A stretch of DNA of 64,000 nucleotides from positions 62,001 through 126,000 of the forward strand of contig KE159810.1 in the NCBI GenBank assembly GCA_000403495.2, written 5' to 3'. Source of the stretch: Lachnospiraceae bacterium 10-1 (GTDB taxonomy: Bacteria; Bacillota; Clostridia; Lachnospirales; Lachnospiraceae). The position numbers were made by a program, and so were the translations under genes. Shown here in pieces: positions 53,489 to 62,255 of this stretch. The notes under the pieces are model-generated. The model was not told where the DNA came from. It was given only the letters and a program-made list of their open reading frames with translations, and ran no database searches. Every line of letters starts with the position of its first letter. Within the stretch, counting starts at the first letter, position 1.

Positions 53489-53530
53489 TGAACAATGTTC
53501 ATTATAGTGAAATTACATGTCTATTGTCAA
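53489..53530 (-). promoter_or_regulatory. TetR promoter with operator
   Basis: TTGACA (53525-53530), an 18-base spacer and TATAAT (53501-53506) read on the minus strand. TGAACAATGTTCA (53489-53501) touches the -10 and would block transcription. Confidence 0.85.
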
Positions 53531-53869
53531 GTATTCCTATGGAAAATATAAAAATAAACATTTATCTGCTTTAATGCAGGCACTACATGTAAGTATGAAT
53601 CATCCATCTTCTGTGTCTCCATATATGCCTCCACTGATAAGAGAAATGTTGCGTTGGAAACTTTGCCGTCTGTATTAAACTGCAATACACTGCTTATTAC
53701 ATCTACCTTGTGCATGGATTGAATGTTAAAAGACCACAGAATGTAATTGCTAATGCTTTAAAAGTCGTCAGCATCTTAAAATTATTCCATACGGAGGATT
53801 CTGATCAGCGGAAAGCAAATCTGCATAAATAATCCTCTTTAATTTTCACCACTACCTGATGCAATTTAC

Positions 53870-54068
53870 TTAGTAGATTTTACTTTTATCCAATCCAAAA
53901 ATTCCATCAAAAATGACAGACACTTGTATGTCTGCCACTACATCAGATAATTCTTCTCCATAGATTGCGCTTCCTGTGAATAACAATTTTTCGTTTCTTC
54001 ACACAAATACATCATTTCATCAGTCAGATTCGTGCACCATTTTGACACCAATTTTTCTTCAAACTACA
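53870..54068 (-). pseudogene. Frameshifted remnant, possibly of a TetR C-terminus
   Basis: Two overlapping frames on the minus strand join. One reads FEEKLVSKWCTNLTDEMMYL and onward. The other reads YGEELSDVVADIQVSVIFDG, IFGLDKSKIY and stop. The shift lies near 53955 and there is no start. This resembles the helical end of a TetR-type regulator. The rest of 53716-54285 shows no convincing gene. Confidence 0.4.
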
Positions 54069-54285
54069 CCATTCTGCGATAAGTTATGATACTTCTCCTA
54101 AATTTGTTTCAGAAATGTTAATTGTGGAAATTTACCTTTGAGAAATAAGGATTGATATTATCAATATTATGCCATCTCAAAGATCGGCAAGGCTTTATTT
54201 TAAATTCTTGGAAATGCAATACGGGATGAATTTGGTTTGAATGTACTTTCATTGTTTTGTACAGCTGGGTGGTTTTCCTAAAACA

Positions 54286-54318
54286 ACACAGGGGCCTCCC
54301 TTTGGCAAGCCCCTGTGT
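54286..54318 (-). terminator. Terminator of the flavin reductase gene
   Basis: A perfect 10-base stem ACACAGGGGC / GCCCCTGTGT with a 13-base loop is followed on the minus strand by TGTTTTAGG. It lies directly past the stop at 54324. Confidence 0.85.
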
Positions 54319-54323
54319 TAGTA

Positions 54324-54890
54324 TTATTTTTTTAACTGTAGGCCGTCTTTAAAAGCTTCGCCCACTCTTTCTGCTACCTTGTAATAGCCATGCGTATAAG
54401 GATCAAAAGCGATTGCATTTACCAGGGACATATCAACCTTGTCACCAGCCATAACGCTTTCGTCTGCTGTTACATTTACTACCCTGCCAATGACGCCGCA
54501 TCCGTATTTTCCATCCTGATATTCAATAAACTCACACTCAAGACAGAGTGGGAATTCATTGATGACAGGAGCATCCACGGTTTCGGATTTACTTGCAGTT
54601 AGGCCGCTGTTCTCGAATTTGTCTGCAACCCTGTTACCTGATTCAACACCAAAATAGTCTGCTTCCACCACATGGGCGACATCAGCGATGCTTACCGTAA
54701 ACGCTCCCCTTTCCTTGATATTCTTTACTGTTTTATGTGTTTCCGTCAGGTTGAGCGCCACATTGCCCCTTTCCTGCATGGTCCCCCATGCGGCATTCAT
54801 AACATTAACACTGCCATCTTCATTGTAAGTAGCCACCATTAAAACTGGCATCGGAAAGATACCTTCTGTTATGCTGAGTTTCTTTCTCAT
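54324..54890 (-). CDS. Flavin reductase-family (FMN-binding split-barrel) protein
   Basis: This 188-residue protein starts MRKKLSITEGIFPMPVLMVA. GTMQERGNVALNLTETHKTV and AFTVSIADVAHVVEADYFG are typical of flavin-reductase-like, FMN-binding split barrels. The ATG at 54888-54890 has GAGG eight bases upstream. It is divergent from an HxlR regulator, which probably controls it. The electron acceptor is unknown. Confidence 0.88.
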   Translation of the reverse strand: MRKKLSITEGIFPMPVLMVATYNEDGSVNVMNAAWGTMQERGNVALNLTETHKTVKNIKERGAFTVSIADVAHVVEADYFGVESGNRVADKFENSGLTASKSETVDAPVINEFPLCLECEFIEYQDGKYGCGVIGRVVNVTADESVMAGDKVDMSLVNAIAFDPYTHGYYKVAERVGEAFKDGLQLKK

Positions 54891-54996
54891 TGCAATTACC
54901 TCATTTCTTGTTTTTATTGACATGATCTGCATCTATATATATAATTGTAACAGGTAACAGAAAAATCACAAGTACTATCTTAAAGGAAAGCGTAAA

Positions 54997-55329
54997 ATGA
55001 TAAAGAATTATATTGAAGAGGCAAATTTCGAGGATACAGGGTTCAGTTATACACTCTCCCTTATATCTGGTAAACACAAGATGGTCATACTTTACTGCCT
55101 GATGGAATTTGACGTTGTGAGGTTTAATGAGTTAAGGCGATATCTGAAAAACGTGTCAGACAAAACACTCAGCAACAATCTGAAAGAACTGGAGGCAGAC
55201 CAGCTTATCATCAGAAAGGAATACCCTCAGATACCACCGAAAGTTGAATACAGCCTGAGTGACAGGGGCAGATCCTTAATGACTGTTTTAGACCAATTAT
55301 GTATCTGGGGAGAAAATAATAGGGAATAG
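54997..55329 (+). CDS. HxlR-family transcriptional regulator
   Basis: This 110-residue winged helix (YTLSLISGKHKMVILYCLME, then VVRFNELRRYLKNVSDKTLS) matches the HxlR family. It lacks the N-terminal Cys seen in some redox-sensing HxlR members. The divergent flavin reductase gene is the likely target. The 106 bases between the two genes hold both promoters. Confidence 0.9.
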   Translation: MIKNYIEEANFEDTGFSYTLSLISGKHKMVILYCLMEFDVVRFNELRRYLKNVSDKTLSNNLKELEADQLIIRKEYPQIPPKVEYSLSDRGRSLMTVLDQLCIWGENNRE

Positions 55330-55339
55330 CTGTTTCCCG

Positions 55340-55945
55340 CTATGCCTTTGCATCAAAACCATTCTGTGAATTTTCCCCATTGACCATTTCTTCGCCCATC
55401 AGCGGAATCCCTCTCTTGGCATTTCCCCATGCCTCGTTATAAATCATGCACATTTCCGTTTGTCTGGAAGCCTCTGCATTGGTGGTATACATCGTCCACC
55501 CATTGTTGGAATAAGTCGCAACCATCTCCCCGTTCTTATCATAAAACTCTATGTAATCGCTGTTGCCTGATGGCAGTTTCTGATATTTCACTTTCCCTTC
55601 AAGCAGCGTTGCCACAAAGTCTATGGGCTTAAGCACATTCTGCCTGTTCTCTGAAACAGCTTTCAGCCCGGAAGTGATGATTCCTTTTCTGTCCGGGGAT
55701 ACCTCCGATGTGTAGCTTTTCATCAGCCTGTTAAACCCCTCCGATTTGTTCTGGAACTGCCCTTTCGCAAAATCCTCATAAGCCTGTTCCCTGATCTGCT
55801 TCCGGTAATCTTCATCACTGACACCGCTTTTCTTTTTTGAGAAAACATATTTATCATTAAAATCGGGCAGATGGATACCACCTATGCTTCCTGTTCCTGG
55901 AAAATATCTGTTCTGCAATGAACCATTGGACGAACTGACCTGCAT
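55340..55945 (-). CDS. Unknown protein, third gene of a small cluster
   Basis: This 201-residue protein has no signal peptide or helix. It has a Ser/Asn-rich start (MQVSSSNGSLQNRYFPGTGS) and a Tyr/Asp-rich centre. It ends convergently with the HxlR gene, 10 bases away. It sits 36 bases after the 180-residue gene and probably shares its transcript. No family is recognised. Confidence 0.6.
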   Translation of the reverse strand: MQVSSSNGSLQNRYFPGTGSIGGIHLPDFNDKYVFSKKKSGVSDEDYRKQIREQAYEDFAKGQFQNKSEGFNRLMKSYTSEVSPDRKGIITSGLKAVSENRQNVLKPIDFVATLLEGKVKYQKLPSGNSDYIEFYDKNGEMVATYSNNGWTMYTTNAEASRQTEMCMIYNEAWGNAKRGIPLMGEEMVNGENSQNGFDAKA

Positions 55946-55981
55946 TATTTCACCTTCTCCTTTACATTTGCTGCCATGAAA

Positions 55982-56524
55982 TTATTTCTTATTCATAAAA
56001 TCCCAATATACCTGCATACTGTACTGGTAATATGCAGCCGTCTTTTTCTGGCTAAGCAGTTTCATGTCACTTATTACATCCCTGAACATATCCATGAAAT
56101 CCCTCCGGTCATTCAGCCCCATGCTTCCGGTTTCCATTGGAAGTGAACTGAAACCGTTTTTCTTTTCCACACCCGTATAGGCTTCTAATGCCCTCATCTC
56201 CACGATTGTTGCAAACTTCGGATTAATCTTATTGATATGTATAGTCTGCTCAAATTCATCTCCATTCTCATCAACACCCTTTGCAATCACAGTAGGATCA
56301 TCCTGCGTCGAACCTTCTGCATATTTAATGTAAAAAGACAGTCCCGTTCCATTGCCTCCGGAATACAACATATCATCTGTTTTCATATAAACAATATGGC
56401 TTTTTTTAGCTGCCACGTTATTGACTTGTTCTGCAAAACTCTTTCCAGCCGCATTCTGCTGTGTCCTTCTTACTCCATATCCTGCCGCCTGGCAGCCTGC
56501 TGCTCCTACTCCGTTAATGCTCAT
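55982..56524 (-). CDS. Unknown protein, second gene of the cluster (DUF6033-like?)
   Basis: This 180-residue protein starts MSINGVGAAGCQAAGYGVRR, with FAEQVNNVAAKKSHIVYMKT following. Leaderless proteins with this kind of Gly/Tyr/Ala-rich start are known from Lachnospiraceae clusters (DUF6033-type), but this is from memory. The role is unknown. Confidence 0.6.
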   Translation of the reverse strand: MSINGVGAAGCQAAGYGVRRTQQNAAGKSFAEQVNNVAAKKSHIVYMKTDDMLYSGGNGTGLSFYIKYAEGSTQDDPTVIAKGVDENGDEFEQTIHINKINPKFATIVEMRALEAYTGVEKKNGFSSLPMETGSMGLNDRRDFMDMFRDVISDMKLLSQKKTAAYYQYSMQVYWDFMNKK

Positions 56525-56586
56525 TTTCCTAATCCTCCATATTCTTTGTTATTGCGCCTCTTTGTCATTTCGCCATATCTGCTCCC

Positions 56587-57882
56587 TCATAATAAATCCA
56601 GGCAGTTAGAGCCTGCCTCCTCATATCTTACTTTGTAACCTGACAGCCCCTCCATTCCATATGCCTGCGCATAGTCATAGAGCATCAGTATATCATCCCT
56701 TAACTGCTCATATCTGCCATTGCTCTCCTGTGAATTCAATAACTGACACAGATTTTCCGGAAGCCCGCTGATCTTTCCATTCCCATCCACTGATATATCA
56801 TTCCATGAATACTGACCTTTTGTTGCTTTTTCAAGAAAGCTCGTAGTCGTCTTGTAAGCATTGATCCGGTTGTATTCTGCTGTGGAATAATCTGACGCCT
56901 GCATATGGGACTCCCATAGTTCATCCGAAAACTGTTCCTCAATCACATCCGCAGCCTTCCGCTTTTCTTCCTCCGAAAGCTCCCCAATAACAGTTATCTT
57001 CCCATAGATATCCATCTCTATGGCATACTCTTTCCCCTGCACGTCAATCCCTGCTTTTTCCAATGCTTCCTGCATTTTCGGGAACAAAGTGTTTTTCAGT
57101 CTGCCATTGGCCGCCGCCCGCTCATAATCATGCAGATTCGCAAAAATTTTTAGGTAAGCCTCCTCCCGTTTATCCAGGATTTCTCCAGATGCCTTCTTCT
57201 CCAGCAGTTCTTCCACGCTTTCTTTACCCGTATAGCGTTCATCTTCCGTCAGGGAATCATACTGCTTTCTATGCAGTCTTTCGATCTCACTGTCATAATC
57301 CTGTCCACTGTTCACTTTCTCCTGCTTCTGGTACTTTTCTTCCATAATACGGATACGATAAGGCTCTTTTGTATCCACATTCCCGCCATCGTGATTTTCC
57401 ACTCTGATGGTATACCGATTTGATTCGTCCCAATCCGGCAGGGTAAGTACCTTACTACCATCACCGTTATTTTTCGCTATCCCTATCTGGTTTCCTTTCG
57501 CATCGTAAACTACAAGATCATAATCACAGCCTTCCGGGATATTTTCCAGCCGAACTGTTACTTTTGTCCCTATGCCCATCATCTCATAAAAGCTCTTTTG
57601 GGCATAGGAAAATGAATAGCAGTCTACATCTCCGTTTGATTCCAATTTTCCTTCCAGATAGCTGTCCCTGTTCTGCAATAATATCCCAAGATCATATGTA
57701 CTAAAATATCTGTCTGCCTTGTCATCATATTTGGTTTTCTGACGATAGCTGTCATTCTTATTTTCACAGTTTTCTATCAAAATAGTCTGCCCGTTCAGCT
57801 CCTTCATGGGAGAGGCGAACCCTCTGTTCCCATAATGACCGCCATTGATCAAAGGGCTGATGATGTAATGTGTATAGTTCAT
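56587..57882 (-). CDS. Unknown protein with a PPC-like domain, first gene of the cluster
   Basis: This 431-residue protein has no signal peptide. Residues ~80-185 (KLESNGDVDCYSFSYAQKSF, GTKVTVRLENIPEGCDYDLV, VYDAKGNQIG, YTIRVENHDGG) resemble a bacterial pre-peptidase C-terminal domain. The rest is charged and helical. It leads the three-gene run down to 55340. The exported or surface role is a guess. Confidence 0.65.
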   Translation of the reverse strand: MNYTHYIISPLINGGHYGNRGFASPMKELNGQTILIENCENKNDSYRQKTKYDDKADRYFSTYDLGILLQNRDSYLEGKLESNGDVDCYSFSYAQKSFYEMMGIGTKVTVRLENIPEGCDYDLVVYDAKGNQIGIAKNNGDGSKVLTLPDWDESNRYTIRVENHDGGNVDTKEPYRIRIMEEKYQKQEKVNSGQDYDSEIERLHRKQYDSLTEDERYTGKESVEELLEKKASGEILDKREEAYLKIFANLHDYERAAANGRLKNTLFPKMQEALEKAGIDVQGKEYAIEMDIYGKITVIGELSEEEKRKAADVIEEQFSDELWESHMQASDYSTAEYNRINAYKTTTSFLEKATKGQYSWNDISVDGNGKISGLPENLCQLLNSQESNGRYEQLRDDILMLYDYAQAYGMEGLSGYKVRYEEAGSNCLDLL

Positions 57883-58024
57883 TTCTTAATATCCTGCCTT
57901 TCTGTTGTCACTTAATTTATCGGCAGATTTTTCTGTTATTTTGAAATGTAAGGAACGAAAGGCATATAAAATGAAATGAAAGACATAAATGCAGAGAACA
58001 AATCTAAAGTTTTTATTTACTTAA

Positions 58025-58407
58025 GTGACAAAAATAGACATTCCTGACCAAAAAATTGCTAAAAACAAAGACCTTTACTACGATGCCATCGATCAGGCAC
58101 AGAATGGATGGTACGAAGGCACTGAGGACGCTGTTCCATTTATCAAATATCTTCTTGGAACTATTCTTGTAGCCTATAAGGATTTTGAAGACCGCTTTGC
58201 ACTTGTTGAGACCAAACTGCCTGCTCTGGAAACAGTAAGACGTGCTACGATGAATAAAATCAGTCGTTTTACCAAGCAGAATATTCGTGAACTTTGTCGA
58301 TCTCTCAGCATAAGCTCCATCGAGGCGCTCTCCGTAAGTTGGCAGCCTACGGCGAACTTAAGAGAGAAGGCTCTGGGAAAAATATCTGCTATTACAGATT
58401 GAAGTGA
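58025..58407 (+). pseudogene. Fic-family protein, frameshifted C-terminal part
   Basis: The frame reads NKDLYYDAIDQAQNGWYEGT, AVPFIKYLLGTILVAYKDFE and FTKQNIRELCRSLSISSIEA. That is the Fic C-terminal helix set and winged helix. At about 58333 a single-base loss shifts the frame, and RKLAAYGELKREGSGKNICY continues in the next frame to a TGA at 58407. The Fic catalytic part (HPFxDGN) is missing. This is a doubly damaged remnant. Confidence 0.75.
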
Positions 58408-58412
58408 TTTTG

Positions 58413-58580
58413 ATGGGTATCTTATCCGGCATATTCAAGACGAGAGATAAGCCCGAAAACAGAACATGGGGCAGTGCCTGCACCTTTTATATCCAAAATA
58501 AAGAGTTCGAAACACATATCTGTCTCTTTAATAAAAATAACTTAGCGGAACCTCAGTGTATAAGGTTCCGCTATTTATAA
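58413..58580 (+). pseudogene. Phage portal protein, N-terminal fragment
   Basis: The ORF starts MGILSGIFKTRDKPENRTWG with SACTFY following. It resembles the start of HK97-type portal proteins (MGLLSRIFKSRDKP-like). The family match stops at about residue 25, and then an unrelated frame ends at 58580. It is likely a fragment of a lost prophage. Confidence 0.5.
58544..58572 (-). terminator. Terminator of the prfA operon
   Basis: A perfect 9-base stem AGCGGAACC / GGTTCCGCT with an 11-base loop is followed on the minus strand by AAGTTATTTTTATT. It lies past prfA. Confidence 0.7.
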
Positions 58581-58667
58581 TTCATCTTTACAAGTTTTGC
58601 TGCCTTGGTCGAAACCGACCAGGCAATTTAGTTCTCATTCATCTTTACAAGTTTTGCTGCCTGGTCG
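58580..58667. repeat. Direct duplication of the 3' end of prfA (att-like)
   Basis: The 25-base block ATTCATCTTTACAAGTTTTG plus CTGCC occurs at 58580-58604 and at 58637-58661. The second copy is the prfA C-terminus. Each is followed by a TGGTCG run, with one extra T in the first copy. This resembles attL/attR left by an element inserted in the 3' end of prfA. Confidence 0.65.
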
Positions 58668-59704
58668 GCGGCAATGCATGCATCGATGATTTCCTGAATA
58701 TCCCCGTTCATAATTTTATCCAGTTTATAAAGGGTAAGACCAATTCTGTGGTCTGTCACCCGTCCCTGGGGAAAATTGTAGGTGCGGATCTTTTCAGATC
58801 GGTCGCCTGTTCCAATCTGACTTCTTCTCATCTCAGCCTCTGCGTCATGTCTCTGCTGCTGTTCTATGTCGTAAAGCTTTGCCTTTAAAAGGGCAAACGC
58901 TTTTGCTTTGTTCTGAAGCTGTGATTTTTCTGTCTGGCTATACACTACAATACCAGTGGGATAATGTGTCAAACGTACCGCAGAATCAGTGGTATTGACA
59001 CACTGTCCTCCGTTTCCGGAAGCACGCATTACATCAATTCGTATATCCTTATCTTCAATCACAATATCAATATCATCATCCACTTCAGGCATAACTGCCA
59101 CACTAATGGTAGATGTGTGAATCCGCCCGCCGCTTTCTGTTTCCGGAACTCTTTGCACACGATGAACGCCGCTTTCATACTTCATTTTGGAATATGCACC
59201 CTGTCCAATAATAGTAAACTGCACTTCTTTCATACCGCCAATACCGATTTCATCCACATTCATGGTTTCCACCCGCCAGCGCTGGCCTTCCGCATAGTGC
59301 ACGTACATCCGGTAAATTTCTGCTGCAAAAAGCGCCGCTTCATCGCCTCCTGCACCAGCTCTTATTTCAATAATAACATTCTTGTCATCATTAGGATCCT
59401 TGGGCAGAAGTAATATCTTTAATTCCTGTTCCAACTCTTCAATACGCTTCTTAGCTACATTTAGCTCTTCCTTCAGCATTTCACGCATTTCATCGTCAGA
59501 TTCTTCCTCCAGCATAGCCAGGGAATCCTCCACATCCTGACCTGCTTTTTTATATTCCTTATATGCCTCCACAATAGGTGTAAGATCGCTTTGCTCTTTC
59601 ATTAGTTTTCTGAAACGCTGCTGATCATTTGCCACCGTAGGCTCGTTTAATTCACTCAAAATCTCTTCAAAACGGATTAAAAGATCTTCTAATTTATCAA
59701 ACAT
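58628..59704 (-). CDS. prfA: Peptide chain release factor 1
   Basis: RF1 releases the finished protein at UAA and UAG stops. The 358-residue protein has the GGQ motif in [20 protein letters not shown] and a PAT-like stop-reading region. The ATG at 59702-59704 has AGAGGAA upstream. It follows prmC, whose product methylates the GGQ Gln. The last bases of the gene are duplicated outside it. Confidence 0.97.
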   Translation of the reverse strand: MFDKLEDLLIRFEEILSELNEPTVANDQQRFRKLMKEQSDLTPIVEAYKEYKKAGQDVEDSLAMLEEESDDEMREMLKEELNVAKKRIEELEQELKILLLPKDPNDDKNVIIEIRAGAGGDEAALFAAEIYRMYVHYAEGQRWRVETMNVDEIGIGGMKEVQFTIIGQGAYSKMKYESGVHRVQRVPETESGGRIHTSTISVAVMPEVDDDIDIVIEDKDIRIDVMRASGNGGQCVNTTDSAVRLTHYPTGIVVYSQTEKSQLQNKAKAFALLKAKLYDIEQQQRHDAEAEMRRSQIGTGDRSEKIRTYNFPQGRVTDHRIGLTLYKLDKIMNGDIQEIIDACIAADQAAKLVKMNEN

Positions 59705-59750
59705 GATTCCTCTCATTCCGCCGCGTATGCAGCCATTTAATCAGTAAACC

Positions 59751-60584
59751 TTACCCTGTATATACTCCGGATACTACCCGGTCCAGTCCGGATAAATCTT
59801 TGCAGACTGCCACCTCCTGATACCCTGCCTGCCTCATATAATGACTTACCTCCACCGCCTGCTGACAGCCAATTTCAAAAAAGAGCATACCGCCGGGGTA
59901 TAGATAATCACCTGCCTGCTTTATAATTTCACGATAAAAGTAAAGTCCATCCTTTCCTCCATCCAAGGCCATGCGTGGATCATGTTCCCGCACTTCTTCC
60001 ATCAAAGTCGGAATCTCTTCACTTGAAATATAAGGCGGATTGGAAACAATAATTTCATATCTGCCTGCTACATTTTCAAACAAATTACTTTGTATAAATT
60101 CCGCACTTATTCCAAGCGACCTGGCATTTTCTTCCGCTACCAAAAGAGCCTTTTCTGACAGGTCACATCCTGTTCCCAGGCAGTCATTGGAATACTTTAA
60201 AAGACTCAGCAAAATGCAGCCTGAACCGGTACACATATCCAAAATGCGCATGCCATCATGAAGATTCCTCATAACCTCTTCCACTAACGTTTCCGTATCC
60301 TGCCTTGGAATCAATACATCCGGAGTTACTTTAAAATGAAGCCCCATAAACTCCTGATATCCTAAAATATGTTGAAGTGGAATATGATGACTCCGCTTTT
60401 CAATATAGTTTACATAACAATTATAATTTTCCTCTGACACGGAATTATTTCCATGTACCAGAAGGTAATTTCTATCCGTTCCACAAACTTCTTCCAGAAG
60501 CAGGCGAGCATCCAGCAATGCTTCATCGATCTGTGCTTCCTTTAGCCTTTCTACTCCCAGTCGGTACAACGTTTCATATTCCAT
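59751..60584 (-). CDS. prmC: Release factor glutamine methyltransferase
   Basis: PrmC methylates the Gln of the GGQ motif in RF1/RF2. It has about 277 residues and carries ILDMCTGSGCILLSLLKYSN (SAM site) and EIIVSNPPYISSEEIPTL, whose NPPY motif is the Gln pocket. The start at 60582-60584 overlaps the end of the DUF1385 gene. The normal GGAGG lies rather far upstream, so the start is approximate. Confidence 0.95.
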   Translation of the reverse strand: MEYETLYRLGVERLKEAQIDEALLDARLLLEEVCGTDRNYLLVHGNNSVSEENYNCYVNYIEKRSHHIPLQHILGYQEFMGLHFKVTPDVLIPRQDTETLVEEVMRNLHDGMRILDMCTGSGCILLSLLKYSNDCLGTGCDLSEKALLVAEENARSLGISAEFIQSNLFENVAGRYEIIVSNPPYISSEEIPTLMEEVREHDPRMALDGGKDGLYFYREIIKQAGDYLYPGGMLFFEIGCQQAVEVSHYMRQAGYQEVAVCKDLSGLDRVVSGVYTG

Positions 60585-61596
60585 CGTCAGGTAGTTCTGC
60601 CTCCTTAGAATCTTTTTCTGCCCCATCATCCATCCAGGAGTCGTCCACTTCATACCCAAAGGTTTCCTTCAAATACTCCTTCCAGTCAAACACTGCCTCC
60701 ACCGACTTAATTGCCACCTCAACCATACTTTCATCCGGTTCCTTGGTAGTAAGCCGCTGTAACAACATTCCCGGTGCCGAAATAATTTTTACTAAAATAT
60801 TGTCAGTTCTTCCTGCAAGACGGATAATTTCATAAGAAATTCCTGCAATTACCGGAATCAACGCAATACGCAGCATTATCCTAAGTGCTGCATTATCCAC
60901 TCTGATAAAGAAAAATAATACAATACTTACAAACATGACAAAAAACATAAAGCTGGTTCCACAGCGTTTATGAATTCTGGAACTTCTCATTACATTATGC
61001 ACCGTAAGCGGTCTTCCCTTTTCAATACAATTAATGCATTTATGCTCCGCCCCGTGATATTGATACAGCCTGTGAATATCTTTCATAAGGCTGATTCCCA
61101 CCACGTAGGCAAAGAAAATCAATATTCTGATTATGCCTTCTATAATTACCAATAAAGAGGCATTTCTTATATATCCAACTAAAAAAGAGGAAATAAAATA
61201 GGGCAGTAAAATGAAAATGCCCACAGCCAGTAAAACAGAAATCACTGTTGTGATTCCCATAAGTACATTTTCCCCTCTGCCGCCTGACATTTTATCAAGC
61301 GCTTTATCCAGTTTAGTTTCCTTAGCCTGTTCATCCTCATAAAAGGAAGCTGAATAATTAAGTGTTTTCATTCCCAGCCTGAGAGAATCTATAAAATTGA
61401 AAATTCCTCTGATAAACGGAGTTTTGGTAAGTATATTTCCATGCATACAGCCATGAAATACTTCCATCTCAACTTCTATTTCTCCATTTGGTTTTCTGAT
61501 GGCTACCGCATAGTCATCTTTATTTTTCATCATAACGCCCTCTAAAACGGCCTGTCCGCCGATTCCGGATGAGCGGCTGCGTCTTTTCTTTTTCAC
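60574..61596 (-). CDS. DUF1385-family membrane protein
   Basis: This 340-residue protein has several membrane helices around 110-220. Family motifs are GGQAVLEGVMMKN and HRLYQYHGAEHKCINCIEKG. It is commonly next to prmC/prfA and rpmE in Clostridia. The start is GTG (61594-61596), behind GGAGCAAGG. Its function is unknown; the location suggests a link to translation or envelope. The start region is duplicated upstream. Confidence 0.9.
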   Translation of the reverse strand: MKKKRRSRSSGIGGQAVLEGVMMKNKDDYAVAIRKPNGEIEVEMEVFHGCMHGNILTKTPFIRGIFNFIDSLRLGMKTLNYSASFYEDEQAKETKLDKALDKMSGGRGENVLMGITTVISVLLAVGIFILLPYFISSFLVGYIRNASLLVIIEGIIRILIFFAYVVGISLMKDIHRLYQYHGAEHKCINCIEKGRPLTVHNVMRSSRIHKRCGTSFMFFVMFVSIVLFFFIRVDNAALRIMLRIALIPVIAGISYEIIRLAGRTDNILVKIISAPGMLLQRLTTKEPDESMVEVAIKSVEAVFDWKEYLKETFGYEVDDSWMDDGAEKDSKEAELPDDGI

Positions 61597-61695
61597 CCTT
61601 GCTCCAATCCGCCCGCTTTTGCGGGCTATCTAATCAGGGAGGTTGAATGCTTTTCCTTTCAACCTTGCTCCTATCTGCCCGCTTTAGCGGACCAT
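61594..61695 (-). repeat. Duplication of the DUF1385 ribosome-site region
   Basis: Two ~35-base blocks, 61594-61629 and 61660-61695, share CCTTGCTCC, GCCCGCTTT and a short hairpin. The nearer one holds the true GTG. The further one gives a TTG start with its own GGAGCAAGG and a 10-codon peptide ending at 61630. A stem AGGTTGAA / TTCAACCT lies between the two. Confidence 0.6.
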
Positions 61696-61760
61696 ATTCT
61701 AAAAGATAATTGCGTAGCAATTAAAGTATGCGTAATAGTAAAATGACCGGTAAGCACAGG

Positions 61761-61937
61761 AAATATAAATACGCATAACTGCGCATTTATATTTCTGCCG
61801 CGGCATTCGTCAAATGTGGATGCTTGCGCATCCACTTCGCAGCGTAAGCGCTCATGTAATTGCATGCGAGCATGCATTACATGGTCCCTTACGCTGCTGC
61901 GCGTATGCAGAGCATACGCGCTTGACTCATTGCTCGC
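61761..61937 (+). repeat. Long hairpin-rich intergenic element
   Basis: The region starts with a 14-base inverted repeat (AAATATAAATACGC / GCGCATTTATATTT at 61761-61794). The element proper runs between CGCGGCATTCGTCAA (61799-61813) and TGACTCATTGCTCGC (61923-61937). Three stems lie inside: GTGGATGC / GCATCCAC; GCAGCGTAAG / CTTACGCTGC, enclosing CATGTAAT...; and CGCGTATGC / GCATACGCG. The ends match the element at 10.2 kb. Confidence 0.75.
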
Positions 61938-61944
61938 ACAAAAT

Positions 61945-61972
61945 AAGGTTGAGATGTGACCACCCCAACCTT
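61945..61972 (-). terminator. Probable terminator of rpmE
   Basis: The minus strand forms AAGGTTG / CAACCTT with a 14-base loop, then ATTTTGTG. It lies just after the rpmE stop. Confidence 0.6.
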
Positions 61973-61983
61973 TTCCTGCAAAA

Positions 61984-62190
61984 TTATTTGCTTTCTACAC
62001 CGTACTTCTTGTTAAACTTATCAATACGTCCATCAGCTCTTGCAGCTTTCTGCTGGCCTGTGTAGAATGAATGGCATTTAGAACAAACTTCAACGTGAAT
62101 ATCTTTTTTAGTTGAACCTGTTACAAATGTATTACCACAGTTGCAAGTTACAGTTGCCTGATAAAACTCAGGATGAATTCCTTCTTTCAT
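61984..62190 (-). CDS. rpmE: 50S ribosomal protein L31
   Basis: This 68-residue protein is L31. It begins [20 protein letters not shown] and has the zinc-binding Cys set (CNCG and [10 protein letters not shown]), making it the zinc-carrying form. It leads its own promoter (62256-62284). Confidence 0.97.
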   Translation of the reverse strand: MKEGIHPEFYQATVTCNCGNTFVTGSTKKDIHVEVCSKCHSFYTGQQKAARADGRIDKFNKKYGVESK

Positions 62191-62255
62191 GCTTTCACCT
62201 CTCTATAATAACTTAATAATTATGTCTTCATGCACTAATCTGAAACAGCTTTTTT

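Noticed and set aside
53527-53715. 62-codon minus-strand ORF upstream of the TetR gene
   Set aside because: It overlaps the TetR promoter, has no ribosome site and no recognisable motif, so I treat it as chance.
53735-53832. Short plus-strand frame reading VKRPQNVIANALKVVSIL
   Set aside because: Protein-like but about 33 codons, with no start or ribosome site and no family match.
61761-61937. tRNA or CRISPR array
   Set aside because: The stems are irregular, with no anticodon arm or evenly spaced repeats, so a hairpin repeat element fits better.
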